NCBI RefSeq assembly: GCF_900110415.1
Contig: NZ_FODR01000019.1
Location: 23,688-87,687 of the forward strand
DNA length: 64,000 nt
Reading direction: 5' to 3'
Source: Mucilaginibacter sp. OK283
GTDB taxonomy: Bacteria; Bacteroidota; Bacteroidia; Sphingobacteriales; Sphingobacteriaceae
Shown here: positions 16,879-26,361 of the stretch, piece after piece
Layout: every line of letters begins with the position of its first letter
Numbering within the stretch: the first letter of the stretch is position 1
Translations under genes and position numbers: made by a program
The notes under the pieces: model-generated
Database searches by the model: none
The model's input: only the letters and a program-made list of their open reading frames with translations
Told to the model about the DNA's origin: nothing

Positions 16879-17698
16879 TTTTTTGGTAAATATTTTCTTT
16901 TGAATTAATCACCTTAAACTTCTTTTTAAAAGTATCTGACCGGATTGTTTCCTTACTCCCCAGGCATAAATAACCCAAAGGGCACAAACTTTTATAAAAT
17001 AGCTCCAGGATGTGTTCCTGCAGTTCAGTTTCAAAATAAATAAACACATTACGGCAACTTATAAGCTGAAACTCGTTGAATATACCATCTGAAACCAGGT
17101 TATGTACAGAAAACAACGTATTTTGCTTCAATTCATTGTGTATAGAAGCTGCATCGTACAAGATAGTAAAATGATCTGAAATGGAACCTTTTAAACCTGT
17201 AAATTGATAATTTTCGGCATAACTTTTTATGTTACGCAGGCTGTATATGCCACGGCGGGCCTCCCTAAGTACTTCGGTATTAATATCGGTACCGTAAATG
17301 AACGATTTATTGCTCAGACCTGCCTCACGCAGCAGGATTGCTATTGAATACACCTCCTCGCCGGTTGAGCAGCCGGCCACCCATATTTTTGAGTGCTGAT
17401 AAGTAGAAAGGTACGGTATAACCTGGCTGTTTAAACCTTTGTAAAACGAAGGGTCGCGAAACATCTCGGTTACGTTTACGGTTATTTCTTCCAAAAACTC
17501 CTGGAAAAACTCAGGGTTGTTTACCAGGATATGCTTAAGGTCATAAAAGCTAAGCTTTTTAAGCTGCATAATCCTGCTAATCCTGCGCTTTAATGAGGCT
17601 TTTGTATAGCCCGAAAAATCAAAACCATGTACCTTTTTTACCAGGTCAATAAGTTCGGTTATCTGCGATGCCGTTATTGGTAGGTTAGTATCGGTCAT
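16868..17698 (-). CDS. cheR: CheR-type protein methyltransferase
   Basis: 276 residues: the helical N-terminal domain (HGFDFSGYTKASLKRRISRIM) and the SAM-binding methyltransferase fold (KIWVAGCSTGEEVYSIAILL, IYGTDINTEVLREARRGIYS, ISCRNVFIYF). It transfers methyl groups to glutamate side chains of receptor-like proteins. It begins 3 nt after the stop of the CHASE3 kinase gene and overlaps cheB, so translation of the three is coupled. Confidence 0.92.
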   Translation of the reverse strand: MTDTNLPITASQITELIDLVKKVHGFDFSGYTKASLKRRISRIMQLKKLSFYDLKHILVNNPEFFQEFLEEITVNVTEMFRDPSFYKGLNSQVIPYLSTYQHSKIWVAGCSTGEEVYSIAILLREAGLSNKSFIYGTDINTEVLREARRGIYSLRNIKSYAENYQFTGLKGSISDHFTILYDAASIHNELKQNTLFSVHNLVSDGIFNEFQLISCRNVFIYFETELQEHILELFYKSLCPLGYLCLGSKETIRSDTFKKKFKVINSKENIYQKIGS

Positions 17699-17701
17699 AA
17701 A

Positions 17702-20700
17702 TTAGCTTTCCAGCCACAATTGCATCAATGAAATCAGCCTGTCCATATCAACCGGCTTAGTAATATAATCATTGGCACCGGCGGCTATACACTTTTCGCG
17801 GTCGTCTTTCATGGCTTTTGCGGTTAAAGCTATTACAGGTAACTTGGCCCATTTGTTTTGCTTGCGGATATATCTTGTGGCCTCATAACCATCCATCTTA
17901 GGCATCATGATATCCATCAGCACTATATCAATGTTTGGCACCTCTTCCAGTTTGGCAATGGCTTCCTCGCCGTCGTTAGCAATTTCTACAACCAGTTCAT
18001 AGCCTTGCAAGGCACTGCTCAGGGCAAAAATGTTGCGCATATCATCGTCAACTATAAGTACTTTTTTCCCCTTTATGGCATCCTTCCCTTTTGTTGGCAA
18101 TTTAGGTTTTGATATTGGTGCCGATGCCTGCCGGGTGCCTGCCGATTCACTGATCTTGTTCAGGAACAGGTTTACCTCATCAATCAGCCTATCTGCCGAC
18201 TTATTGGTTTTAACCACCATGGCATTAGCGTAAAGCATCAGCCTGTTTACCGATGCTTTATCCAGTTCCATTGCTGTATTTACAATTACCGGCAAAGCAG
18301 CAAAGCGGTCAACCTCTTTTATTTTATCCAGCAGGTCTAACCCCGAAATATCGGGAAGGTTAAGGTCGAGGATTACGCATTGGTATTCATTTTCATGCAG
18401 CATCCTGAATGCCGAGGCACCGTCAAAAGCCTGGTCTACGGTAATACCCTGGCCTTGCATCATATCTTTTAAGGCCTGGCTTTGCGCCCGGTGGTCTTCA
18501 ACCAGCAGTATTTGTTTAAACCGGGTGCCGCTCTGCAGCATAATATCGGCAAACAGCTTATCCAATGTTTCGGTACTGATAGGTTTTTTAAGGAAGCTGA
18601 TAGCGCCTTCCTTACGCACACGGTTGGCCGCAGCTTCGCCCGCCGACATCAGGTGCACTGGGATATGCATAATGGCTTCATCGGCCTTCAATTCTTTCAA
18701 TATCTGCCAGCCATCCTTACCCGGCAGCATAATATCCAATATTACGGCATCGGGTTTAGCCTCTTTAATAATTTCAACGGCACGCATACCCTCATAAACC
18801 ATGATCGATTTGTATCCATGATCGCGTGCGTAGTCCTGCAGTATATTGGCAAAGTTTTTATCGTCCTCCACTATAACTACCAGTGGGTCGCTGTTGTCTT
18901 CCCTTGTAATAACTTTAGCCGGTTTCAGAAAGTTGCTTTCGGCCTTAAAGGTTTGGGCGGTTGGTAATACTTCCTCGTTTATAACCGGCAGTACTTTGCC
19001 CTCAAACGGAATTGTCAAAACAAATTCACTGCCTATTCCGGGTTCGCTGGTCATGCTTATACTGCCGCCCAGCAATATTGCCAGTTCGCGGCTGATGGAC
19101 AAGCCCAAACCGGTGCCACCGTATTTACGACTGGTAGAGCCATCGGCCTGCTGAAAAGCTTCAAATATAATCCGCTGTTTTTCGGCGGGGATGCCTATGC
19201 CCGAATCTTTGATAGCAAAGCTGATCGTATTTTCTTTTGCACCCGGCTTTACATTGATCGAAATTGAGCCATTCTCGGGCGTAAATTTAAACGCGTTTGA
19301 GAGGAGGTTTTTTATCACCTGTTCAACCCTTACTTTATCGGTAAATACGGTTGCAGGTACGTCTTTAATGCTGGTGGTATAGTTTATCTTTTTGCTGCTT
19401 GCTACTTCGGCAAACAGCATTTCCATATCGTTCACAATTTCGGATACGCTGATATCTTCATTTTGCATATCCAGCTTGCCCGATTCTATTTTGGATAAGT
19501 CGAGGATGTCGTTTATCAGTGTAAGTAAATCGTTACCTGCATTGAATATTACACTGGCGTATTTAATCTGATCTTCGGACAGGTTTGCCGGCTTATTATC
19601 CTTCAGGATACGCGCCAGCACCAGGATACTGTTAAGCGGCGTACGGAGCTCGTGACTCATATTGGCCAAAAACTCCGATTTATATTTGCCGGTAGTTTCC
19701 AATTCGTCAACTTTTAGGTTAATGGCCGCACGGGCTTCTTCAATCGCCTGGTTCTTTTCTTCCAGCAGGCTTGCTTTCTCTTCAAGTTCGGCGTTAATGG
19801 TGCGCAATTCTTCCTGTTGTACACGCAACTCTTCTTCTGATGCCTGCAACATTTCTGTTTTGTTTACCAGTTCTTCGTTGGTAACGCGCATTTCTTCCTG
19901 TTGAGCCTGCAGCTCTTCGGCCTGTTGCTGGGTTTCTTCAAACAGATCGTGCATAATGGTGCGGGCCTGGGCGGTGTTCACAGCCATGCCTATATCATTG
20001 GTAATGGCTAAAATGTAGCCACGATCTTTTTCTGCCAATTCGCCGGCAAAGGCCACTTCCATTACACCTTTTAGCTTTTTATCAAAAAAGAAAGGAACGA
20101 TGAAAGTTTCGGTAAGCAATTCTTTAACTACCGACGAAGAAAGCTCCAGCCTATCGTTCAGTTTTCCCCTTACAACAGCTGCCTTTTCATCAGCGGCAAC
20201 CTGGCCAAGCCAGCCCTCAGATAGCTGTATTTTTTTCTTTAACAGATCGGGATTATGGAACGCGTATGATGCATACAAATCAAGCAGATGATCCCTGTCG
20301 TCATATAAATAAAATGTGCCTGCGGCTGCCCCGGTATAAGTACAAACCTCGGCAAGTATATTGTGCGATAGCTCTTTTTCGCTTTGCTGGCCCTGCATTT
20401 TCTCGTTAAGGGTACCTGTGCCTGTAAGTAACCAGTTTTTGGCTTCGTTTTCGGCCAATACAAGGCCCAATTCGGTATTGGCTATTTTAATTTCGGCTTC
20501 AATTTTCTTTTGCTGCTCAAAAGCGCCCTGAATATAGCGGAACAAAAACAGTATAATGAACAGGAATATTGATGAACCTGCAACAATAACGATGATGGCC
20601 TGGTTTGAAGCTTTTTCGGTGTTGTTTTTGCGGGTACTGAGCAAGTTATTCTCGTTTTCAGTAATACGGCCAACCAATGCGCGTATCATATCCATATTTT

Positions 20701-21172
20701 GCTTGCCCTTTACAAACATATGGCTGGCAACCATAAATTCGAGCCCCCTGCCGTTGCGGGTTTCGATATTTTCTTTCAGGTAGTTACGTTGCGAATTAAC
20801 AAAAGCGGTAAGCGTATCCAAACGTTTTAGCTGTTCGCCGTTATCTTTTGTGAGCGTTTTTAACCCTGCCAAATCGGCATCGATAAGCGGTAATGCTTCG
20901 TTATAAGGATCAAGAAGAACTTTATCGCCGGTAGCTGCAAAACCACGTACCCCGGTTTCGGCATCGATCATGTGCTGCAACAGGTTGGTTGACGATTTGA
21001 TAACGTGCTGGGTATGGTCTACCCAGGAATTATCTTCTTCTAACTGGCGAATGCTTTTGTACGCTAAAACACCTACCACAAAAACCAGAACAATAGATAT
21101 AGCAAAGCCGGTTGTTACCTGCTGGCGAAAGGAGAATTTAACCATCAATAGATCTTGTTTATCTGAATACAA
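17702..21172 (-). CDS. Hybrid sensor kinase, CHASE3-GAF-coiled coil-HisKA-HATPase-3xREC
   Basis: 1156 residues. Two membrane segments (about 21-40 and 192-212) flank a CHASE3 sensor; a GAF-like domain (about 265-400) follows, then a long Glu/Gln-rich coiled coil (405-497), the kinase core with His507 (FLANMSHELRTPLNS) and DSGIGIP/GGTGLGL ATP motifs, and three receivers with acceptors Asp813, Asp936 and Asp1087. It leads the operon with CheR, CheB and the second kinase. The coiled coil resembles that of methylated receptors, hinting at adaptation by methylation. Confidence 0.92.
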   Translation of the reverse strand: MYSDKQDLLMVKFSFRQQVTTGFAISIVLVFVVGVLAYKSIRQLEEDNSWVDHTQHVIKSSTNLLQHMIDAETGVRGFAATGDKVLLDPYNEALPLIDADLAGLKTLTKDNGEQLKRLDTLTAFVNSQRNYLKENIETRNGRGLEFMVASHMFVKGKQNMDMIRALVGRITENENNLLSTRKNNTEKASNQAIIVIVAGSSIFLFIILFLFRYIQGAFEQQKKIEAEIKIANTELGLVLAENEAKNWLLTGTGTLNEKMQGQQSEKELSHNILAEVCTYTGAAAGTFYLYDDRDHLLDLYASYAFHNPDLLKKKIQLSEGWLGQVAADEKAAVVRGKLNDRLELSSSVVKELLTETFIVPFFFDKKLKGVMEVAFAGELAEKDRGYILAITNDIGMAVNTAQARTIMHDLFEETQQQAEELQAQQEEMRVTNEELVNKTEMLQASEEELRVQQEELRTINAELEEKASLLEEKNQAIEEARAAINLKVDELETTGKYKSEFLANMSHELRTPLNSILVLARILKDNKPANLSEDQIKYASVIFNAGNDLLTLINDILDLSKIESGKLDMQNEDISVSEIVNDMEMLFAEVASSKKINYTTSIKDVPATVFTDKVRVEQVIKNLLSNAFKFTPENGSISINVKPGAKENTISFAIKDSGIGIPAEKQRIIFEAFQQADGSTSRKYGGTGLGLSISRELAILLGGSISMTSEPGIGSEFVLTIPFEGKVLPVINEEVLPTAQTFKAESNFLKPAKVITREDNSDPLVVIVEDDKNFANILQDYARDHGYKSIMVYEGMRAVEIIKEAKPDAVILDIMLPGKDGWQILKELKADEAIMHIPVHLMSAGEAAANRVRKEGAISFLKKPISTETLDKLFADIMLQSGTRFKQILLVEDHRAQSQALKDMMQGQGITVDQAFDGASAFRMLHENEYQCVILDLNLPDISGLDLLDKIKEVDRFAALPVIVNTAMELDKASVNRLMLYANAMVVKTNKSADRLIDEVNLFLNKISESAGTRQASAPISKPKLPTKGKDAIKGKKVLIVDDDMRNIFALSSALQGYELVVEIANDGEEAIAKLEEVPNIDIVLMDIMMPKMDGYEATRYIRKQNKWAKLPVIALTAKAMKDDREKCIAAGANDYITKPVDMDRLISLMQLWLES

Positions 21173-21242
21173 ATATGTTTAAAAAAAACATGTTTACGTA
21201 AAAGTACGCAGCAATAAACATATCAGGAATAATTTGGTTTTG

Positions 21243-21668
21243 TTAAACAGTTTCGGGCGGTTTAACAAAGCTTTTAGGCTTGCCGCTTAACGCACCAATG
21301 AGCGCCAACACCGGGCCTGCGAATAACACAAACCAACCCCATTTAAATTTAATTTGCCTGGTTAAAAGTGTATCAAACTTATGGAAAGGAATAAAACTAA
21401 AGGTGGTTTCAACCTTTATTACGGCTGCAATAAGCAACACCCCCACTAAAATAACCGATGCCCATGCACAGGCACGGGTAATTTTATACTGGTTTAAAAA
21501 TGATGAAATAACACCGATAACTGCCACCAGCACAAGCACAATACCGTACGGCTGGTTAAGCTGATAAACGTTCCAGTTAAATAAATGAAACGGACGTAAC
21601 AACGGGCAATAAGTACCGGCAAAAAGCAATACGAAGCCCACAAATGAAAAAATTGAACTAAGGCGCAT
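21243..21668 (-). CDS. Small four-helix membrane protein, function unknown
   Basis: From the ATG at 21668 the product has 141 residues with four hydrophobic segments (FVLLFAGTYCPLL, GIVLVLVAVIGVISSF, ACAWASVILVGVLLIAAVI, FVLFAGPVLALIGAL). The frame is open 96 nt further upstream, but those codons (THRSPFTAHHSLLT) are simply the GTGAGTGGTGA repeat read as protein, so that extension is rejected. I recognise no family. It follows gldC with the repeat between. Confidence 0.7.
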   Translation of the reverse strand: MRLSSIFSFVGFVLLFAGTYCPLLRPFHLFNWNVYQLNQPYGIVLVLVAVIGVISSFLNQYKITRACAWASVILVGVLLIAAVIKVETTFSFIPFHKFDTLLTRQIKFKWGWFVLFAGPVLALIGALSGKPKSFVKPPETV

Positions 21669-21800
21669 GGTGAGTAGTGAATGGTGAGCGGTGAATGGTG
21701 AGCGGTGAGTAATGAGAGGTGAATAGTAATTTGTGAATGTTTGATCTAAAAATGCAAAATTCACAACTGACCACTCACCGCTGACTACTCACCACTCACC
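21667..21800. repeat. GTGAGTGGTGA-word palindrome
   Basis: The left part (21667-21735) is made of ATGGTGAG, CGGTGAATGGTGAG and similar words; the right part (21761-21800) holds the complements ACCACTCACCGCTGACTACT and more. Together they can fold into a long imperfect hairpin between gldC and the next gene. The same word builds 47484-47614. Confidence 0.75.
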
Positions 21801-21803
21801 AAC

Positions 21804-22133
21804 TTATTGTTTAATTTCCATTTTATCGGCAAAGTGGGCGCAATAATCGCGCAGGTCTTCAACAATGTTTTTTTCGCCGGTGGCGCGTAAAAAGCTGTCG
21901 CCCATGGTTTGCAGGGTTTCGTAAAAAAAGCGTTTCATTTCGTCAACCGGCATATCCTTGGTCCACAGGTCAATGCGCAGGGTATTTTTGTAGCTTTGGT
22001 CCCACAGGGCCAGCATGAACGATTTTACGGGCAATGCCTCTTTTGATTGCGAGTCGGTTGATTCCCACATAATGTTTTCGGGCACGTTATTATCGTCGAG
22101 CGTAACGGTCAGCTTTATTTCGGCAGTTTTCAT
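21804..22133 (-). CDS. gldC: Gliding motility protein GldC
   Basis: A 109-residue cytosolic protein of the GldC family, recognised from IKLTVTLDDNNVPENIMW, the central LRIDLWTKDMPVDEMKRFFYETL and the end DYCAHFADKMEIK. In Flavobacterium GldC supports gliding and its loss makes motility less efficient; the family is widespread in Bacteroidota, including non-gliders. No other gld genes are in the window. A -7-like box TACTTTTG lies at 22161-22154, about 20 nt before the start. Confidence 0.9.
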   Translation of the reverse strand: MKTAEIKLTVTLDDNNVPENIMWESTDSQSKEALPVKSFMLALWDQSYKNTLRIDLWTKDMPVDEMKRFFYETLQTMGDSFLRATGEKNIVEDLRDYCAHFADKMEIKQ

Positions 22134-22256
22134 TTTCTGTTTTATTGAAGTCGCAAAAGTAGGTTATTTTAAAGCGACCGGATTATAATGGGTTTGTAAT
22201 TTTTGATTGAACATTCTACTTATCCACCATGTAAATTATGGAAATAAAGGGAGTGT

Positions 22257-22523
22257 TTATTTAACCAGGAAAAAGATTACGGCGATAAGGGCTATTACGC
22301 ACAGCTCAATAATCCATAGCTTTTTAAGCTCGGCAAAAAAGTTGCGGAACATCAGGTCCATAAAAAACACCACCGCCGCAAATAACAGGAAGATCCAGCC
22401 TATGGTGCCGCTCCAGTTTTCTAACGGCCGGCCGGCAATGGCTGCTCCATTTATCCAGATATAAACAGCCACCACCAAAAAAAATGTGGTTGCAAAATTT
22501 AACGGGGTAATGCGCAATTTCAT
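22257..22523 (-). CDS. Small membrane protein, function unknown
   Basis: 88 residues with three hydrophobic stretches (FATTFFLVVAVYIWING, GTIGWIFLLFAAVVFFM, IIELCVIALIAVIFFLV). No family recognised. It lies 32 nt downstream of the DEAD-box helicase gene on the same strand and may be read from the same transcript. Confidence 0.65.
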   Translation of the reverse strand: MKLRITPLNFATTFFLVVAVYIWINGAAIAGRPLENWSGTIGWIFLLFAAVVFFMDLMFRNFFAELKKLWIIELCVIALIAVIFFLVK

Positions 22524-22555
22524 CTATTAATTTATGTTGAAGTGTTTAAAATCGG

Positions 22556-23911
22556 TTAACGTTTTTTTCGGGACGATGATGATCTGGTTTTTCCGCCGGC
22601 TGCCTTGTAGGCTTTGCCATATTTTACCTTGTTTTTGGCCTCGTCGAACTTTTTATGCTGATTTAGGGTTTTCTTTTCGTGGAAAGCGCCTTTAAAATCG
22701 GGATCGTCTTTACGCTTTTGCATATCAATTTCCTTCGCAATTTCCTGGCGCTCATCGTAGCCTGTCTCCTCAATAAAAACATCATCCGGAATGGCCGAAA
22801 CCGGGATGGTTTGCTTAATCAATTTTTCTATCTTTTTAAGATAGTATTCCTCTGCAGGGCCGCAAAAAGTAATGGCCTCACCCGATTGCAGGGCCCGGCC
22901 TGTTCGGCCTATCCGGTGTACATAATCTTCTATTACAACAGGTACATCAAAATTAATAACATGGCTTACATCACTTACATCAATACCTCGCGATGCCACA
23001 TCTGTTGCTACCAGTATTTTAACCTCGTCGTTTTTAAACGAGTTTATGGAGTTAATACGGGTATTTTGCCCTTTATTGGCATGTAGCACCTTAACCCCTC
23101 CTTCGCCAAATTTGCGCAGCAGGAATTTGTAAACGTCATCGGCCACAACACGGGTTTTACAAAATATCATCAGCTTGGTAATTTCTCCCTCGGCTTCCAA
23201 TAACTTCTTTAGCAGGTGAATTTTGGTTTTCACATTGGGTACATAGTACAACTGCTGGTTTACCGTTTGCGCGGGCGTTGCCTGCGGGGTAACCTCAATA
23301 ATGGTTGGATACTCCAGGAAGTTATTAGATAGCTCATGAATTTTATCGCTCATGGTGGCCGAAAAAAGTAGGTTTTGCCTTTTTACCGGTACAACTTCAA
23401 GCAAGCGGTTAATCTGGGGCATAAAGCCCATATCCATCATTTTATCTGCCTCATCAAGCACCAGTACCTGCAGGGTTTTGGTAACTATATGGCCCGCCAG
23501 GTATAAATCCATAAAGCGGCCGGGGGTGGCTACAATGATATCTACCCCTTTATTAAGGTTTTCTATTTGTGTTTTTGGGCCCAGGCCACCGTATAGTACT
23601 ACAACCCTAAGGTCGGTGTTGGAGGCAAAGGTTTTAACGTTTTCCTCAATCTGCATGGCCAGTTCGCGCGTGGGCGAAATAATGAGCGCGCGGGGGACCT
23701 GGCCCTGGGCATATTTAAGCTTCATGATTATGGGCAACACATAAGCCGCCGTTTTACCGGTACCTGTTTGCGCTATGCCCATTACATCCTGGCCGTTCAT
23801 GATAGGCGGGATGGCTTTTTGCTGTATAGGCGTAGCTTCGGTATAACCGGCATCGGCAATGGCGTTTAAAATTTGCCGGTTAAAATTAAATTCTTCAAAA
23901 GATACACCCAT
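22556..23911 (-). CDS. DEAD-box RNA helicase
   Basis: 451 residues from the ATG at 23911. All core motifs are present: the Q motif (TPIQQKAIPPI), AQTGTGKT, PTRELA, LDEADKMMD, SAT, and HRIGRTGR in the second RecA domain. A basic Lys/Ser/Arg-rich tail (KTRSSSSRKKR) should bind RNA. It is of the RhlE-like type that unwinds structured RNA in ribosome assembly or mRNA turnover. The frame is open to 24025, but the conserved MGVSFEEFNF start and the -7 box decide for 23911. Confidence 0.93.
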   Translation of the reverse strand: MGVSFEEFNFNRQILNAIADAGYTEATPIQQKAIPPIMNGQDVMGIAQTGTGKTAAYVLPIIMKLKYAQGQVPRALIISPTRELAMQIEENVKTFASNTDLRVVVLYGGLGPKTQIENLNKGVDIIVATPGRFMDLYLAGHIVTKTLQVLVLDEADKMMDMGFMPQINRLLEVVPVKRQNLLFSATMSDKIHELSNNFLEYPTIIEVTPQATPAQTVNQQLYYVPNVKTKIHLLKKLLEAEGEITKLMIFCKTRVVADDVYKFLLRKFGEGGVKVLHANKGQNTRINSINSFKNDEVKILVATDVASRGIDVSDVSHVINFDVPVVIEDYVHRIGRTGRALQSGEAITFCGPAEEYYLKKIEKLIKQTIPVSAIPDDVFIEETGYDERQEIAKEIDMQKRKDDPDFKGAFHEKKTLNQHKKFDEAKNKVKYGKAYKAAGGKTRSSSSRKKR

Positions 23912-23915
23912 GGCG

Positions 23916-23923
23916 CAAAGATA
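23916..23923 (-). promoter_or_regulatory. Promoter -7 box almost touching the helicase ATG
   Basis: TATCTTTG on the minus strand matches TAnnTTTG and ends only 4 nt before the ATG at 23911. Transcription from it would start at or just inside the start codon, so the mRNA would be leaderless or nearly so. Confidence 0.45.
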
Positions 23924-24107
23924 GGCTTTTTGTTGATTAGGGCTATTGTTTGTTATATTGCGCCAACCTTTAGTATCACTTTTACGTTTAAAGCCGTAAT
24001 AAAGGATGCATGAGATGTTAACCATATGCAGTACTTTACCTTATCTGTTTTATTGCCTGGTGGTTATATCCCGTTGCTTTCGTTTTTTACACCTATAAAA
24101 TTCAGCA

Positions 24108-24749
24108 ATGAAAAAACACTTATTTACACTTTTATTTATTGTGGCGGCCTCTTTTGCTGCAAAAGCTCAAATTGGCACGGGCCGGTATTATATTGGCGGC
24201 AGCCTTAATTACAATTACGATGGGTATGGCTATACCAACACCTATTCGTACGCAGCCGGTACTACAGTTTATACCAATCATGGTATATCTAACCTGCAAA
24301 TTAACCCCGACTTTGGAATGTTCCTGTCAAAAAACTGGGCCATTGGCATCCAACCGGGCTATTCACGCACAGGTGGTACCGAAACATCTGTTTATACCGC
24401 GCTGGCGGGCAGTGGCACCACCAGTTATACCTATGATCGTAAGTATCATACTGATGCCCTGTCATTAGGCATCCACTTCAGGTACTATTGTATGCTGAAT
24501 GATAGGATTGGCATATTCCCGCAGTTTGGCGTTACCGAAGCAAATGATATCAACAACTTTAAATCGGGCTCGATAAGTGTTGGCGGCAATCCCAACATCG
24601 TATTTTTTGCCACTAAAAAGCTGGCTGTAAACCTTGGCTTTGGTAATATATTGTATACCCATGATTATCAAACCAAAGCCAATTCATTTAACATAGGCCT
24701 GAATACCAATATTGGGTTTGGTGTAAATTATTATTGGGGGAAACAGTAG
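24108..24749 (+). CDS. Outer-membrane beta-barrel protein
   Basis: 213 residues: a signal peptide (KKHLFTLLFIVAASFAAKAQ), then about eight amphipathic strands (YYIGGSLNYNYDG, NPDFGMFLSKNWAIGIQPGYS, LSLGIHFRYYCML, IGFGVNYYWGKQ). The pattern is that of small eight-stranded barrels of the OmpW/PorT-like kind with unknown ligand. A related architecture is encoded at 63162-63830. No linked genes. Confidence 0.8.
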   Translation: MKKHLFTLLFIVAASFAAKAQIGTGRYYIGGSLNYNYDGYGYTNTYSYAAGTTVYTNHGISNLQINPDFGMFLSKNWAIGIQPGYSRTGGTETSVYTALAGSGTTSYTYDRKYHTDALSLGIHFRYYCMLNDRIGIFPQFGVTEANDINNFKSGSISVGGNPNIVFFATKKLAVNLGFGNILYTHDYQTKANSFNIGLNTNIGFGVNYYWGKQ

Positions 24750-25051
24750 TTTGAGTGGTGAGTGGTGAGTGATGTCTGCCCTGAATAACGAAATCAGGGT
24801 AGGCATTAGTAAGCAAGCCTCATATAAATCTCCCCTGGTAGGGGAGAAATTAATTAAGTAGAGGATTTACTTGGGGCCGTTTCAAATAAAAGGCAAATAG
24901 AAAGAAATAGAGACCCGCAACACGCTACCCGCAACCCGAACCCCATTGTAAAAATCTTATATCAACAAATAAATACTTTGGCAATTCATGTTGTGTTCAT
25001 AAAAAATACTTTTTTTAGTAGCTTGAATAATTATTTCAGTATTTTTAGTTA
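24750..25051. other. Gene-free stretch with short hairpins
   Basis: Holds a GTGAGTGGTGAGTGATG word (24751-24773), a hairpin CCCTGA/TCAGGG (24779-24799), the perfect palindrome TCTCCCC-TGGTA-GGGGAGA (24829-24847) and a CCCGCAAC-word stretch (24912-24942). The last 60 nt are A/T-rich and should carry the promoter of the next gene. Confidence 0.6.
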
Positions 25052-26242
25052 ATGCGGCCAATCCGGATAGTTTTTATAGCCTTTGTTTTATTATGCCCCT
25101 TGTTTGTTTTGGCGCAATCCGCTACTATCACCGGTAAGGTGGTACATGGCGAAAGTAAATCGCCATTGGCCAATGCCAGTGTATTTTTAAATAACGCTAC
25201 TTACGGCACCTCAACTGCCGAGGATGGCACGTTTACCCTTTCGGGTATTAAGCCCGGCCAGTATGATCTTATTGTTACAGTAGTGGGATATGAGGATTAC
25301 TCGCAAACGGTGCAGGTAGGCCATGTGCCCTTAAAGCTCGATATATCCCTCACCCAAAAAGTATTGATGTTGCGCGAAGTTGTGATAAGCAGCAATGCCG
25401 ACTGGAAAAAAAATTACGAACAATTCAGGAGGGAATTTATTGGCACCACCGAAAACTCTAAATTGTGCAAAGTGCTTAACCCGCGCGTGCTTAACCTTAA
25501 TTATCACCGCAGTAAACAACGGCTGGAAGCTGATGCTGATGAGTTTTTGGTGATGGAGAACAAGGCTTTAGGGTACCGCACCAAATATTTACTTAAAAAC
25601 TTTGTAAGTGATGGTATTGAGCATACCATACAATACTCGGGCAGGGCATTGTTTGAAAACCTGCCGGGATCGGCCGAACAAAAAAGAATATGGAAACACA
25701 AACGTGAGGAAGCTTATTATGGCTCGCCCCAGCATTTTTTCAGGTCGTTATATAAAGATAAATTAAAGGAAGAGGGTTTTGAAGCTCACGACTTTACCCG
25801 AGTCCTTAACCGCGAACGGCCACCAGAAGAACTGATACAGCAAAAAATAAAAAGATATAAAGAAACCAACCGCGACTCGGTTATGCACTGGTACAAACTC
25901 AGTAACCTAACCAAATGGAGCGACGAAAATGTGGTGAAGATTCCGTACCAGCCGATGGAAATTTTGCGCAGTACACCCGAGGCCGGCATTTACGCCATTA
26001 CCTTTCCGCACTTTTTGTACGTGGTATATACCAAAAAGCACGAACTTACCGAATTTAAAGATGTATACCGCCCGCTGGATATGGAAAACTTTGAAACCAG
26101 CATTATTACCCTTTACGGTACTTACGCCTTGTTTGATAACAACGGCACCGTAATATCAAATCCCGCCCCTCTTTACGAGGGTACCTGGTCAAAAGCCAAG
26201 CTATGCGATTTACTGCCGGTTGATTATGAGCCGGGGGACTAA
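25052..26242 (+). CDS. Secreted protein with carboxypeptidase-regulatory-like domain
   Basis: 396 residues: a signal peptide (residues 1-22), a carboxypeptidase-D regulatory-like beta-sandwich (about 23-110: TITGKVVHGESKSPLANASVFL, GTSTAEDGTFTLSGIKPGQYDLIVTVVGYEDY) and a unique C-terminal part with no TonB-receptor barrel. Such proteins are common in Bacteroidota and are thought to sit at the outer membrane. Without the barrel it is not a SusC-type transporter. Function unknown. Confidence 0.78.
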   Translation: MRPIRIVFIAFVLLCPLFVLAQSATITGKVVHGESKSPLANASVFLNNATYGTSTAEDGTFTLSGIKPGQYDLIVTVVGYEDYSQTVQVGHVPLKLDISLTQKVLMLREVVISSNADWKKNYEQFRREFIGTTENSKLCKVLNPRVLNLNYHRSKQRLEADADEFLVMENKALGYRTKYLLKNFVSDGIEHTIQYSGRALFENLPGSAEQKRIWKHKREEAYYGSPQHFFRSLYKDKLKEEGFEAHDFTRVLNRERPPEELIQQKIKRYKETNRDSVMHWYKLSNLTKWSDENVVKIPYQPMEILRSTPEAGIYAITFPHFLYVVYTKKHELTEFKDVYRPLDMENFETSIITLYGTYALFDNNGTVISNPAPLYEGTWSKAKLCDLLPVDYEPGD

Positions 26243-26361
26243 TTAGTCATTGCGCTTCGTTGTCATTGGTCATTGTCGCTGCGCTTGTCATTGGTCATTT
26301 GTCGGATTTATTTGAGGTTTCAAAAACATTTTTTTTGCCCATCAACCTTGCCCCTAAATGA
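26241..26361. repeat. GTCATTGGTCATT-word repeat
   Basis: TTAGTCATTG, TTGTCATTGGTCATTGTC and CTTGTCATTGGTCATTTGTC follow one another after the stop codon, and AATGACTAATC at 26357-26367 is an inverted partner next to the stop of the convergent gene. Confidence 0.6.

Noticed and set aside
21669..21764. N-terminal extension of the 141-residue membrane protein
   Set aside because: The extra codons are the GTGAG word repeat read as protein; the hydrophobic protein begins at the ATG at 21668.
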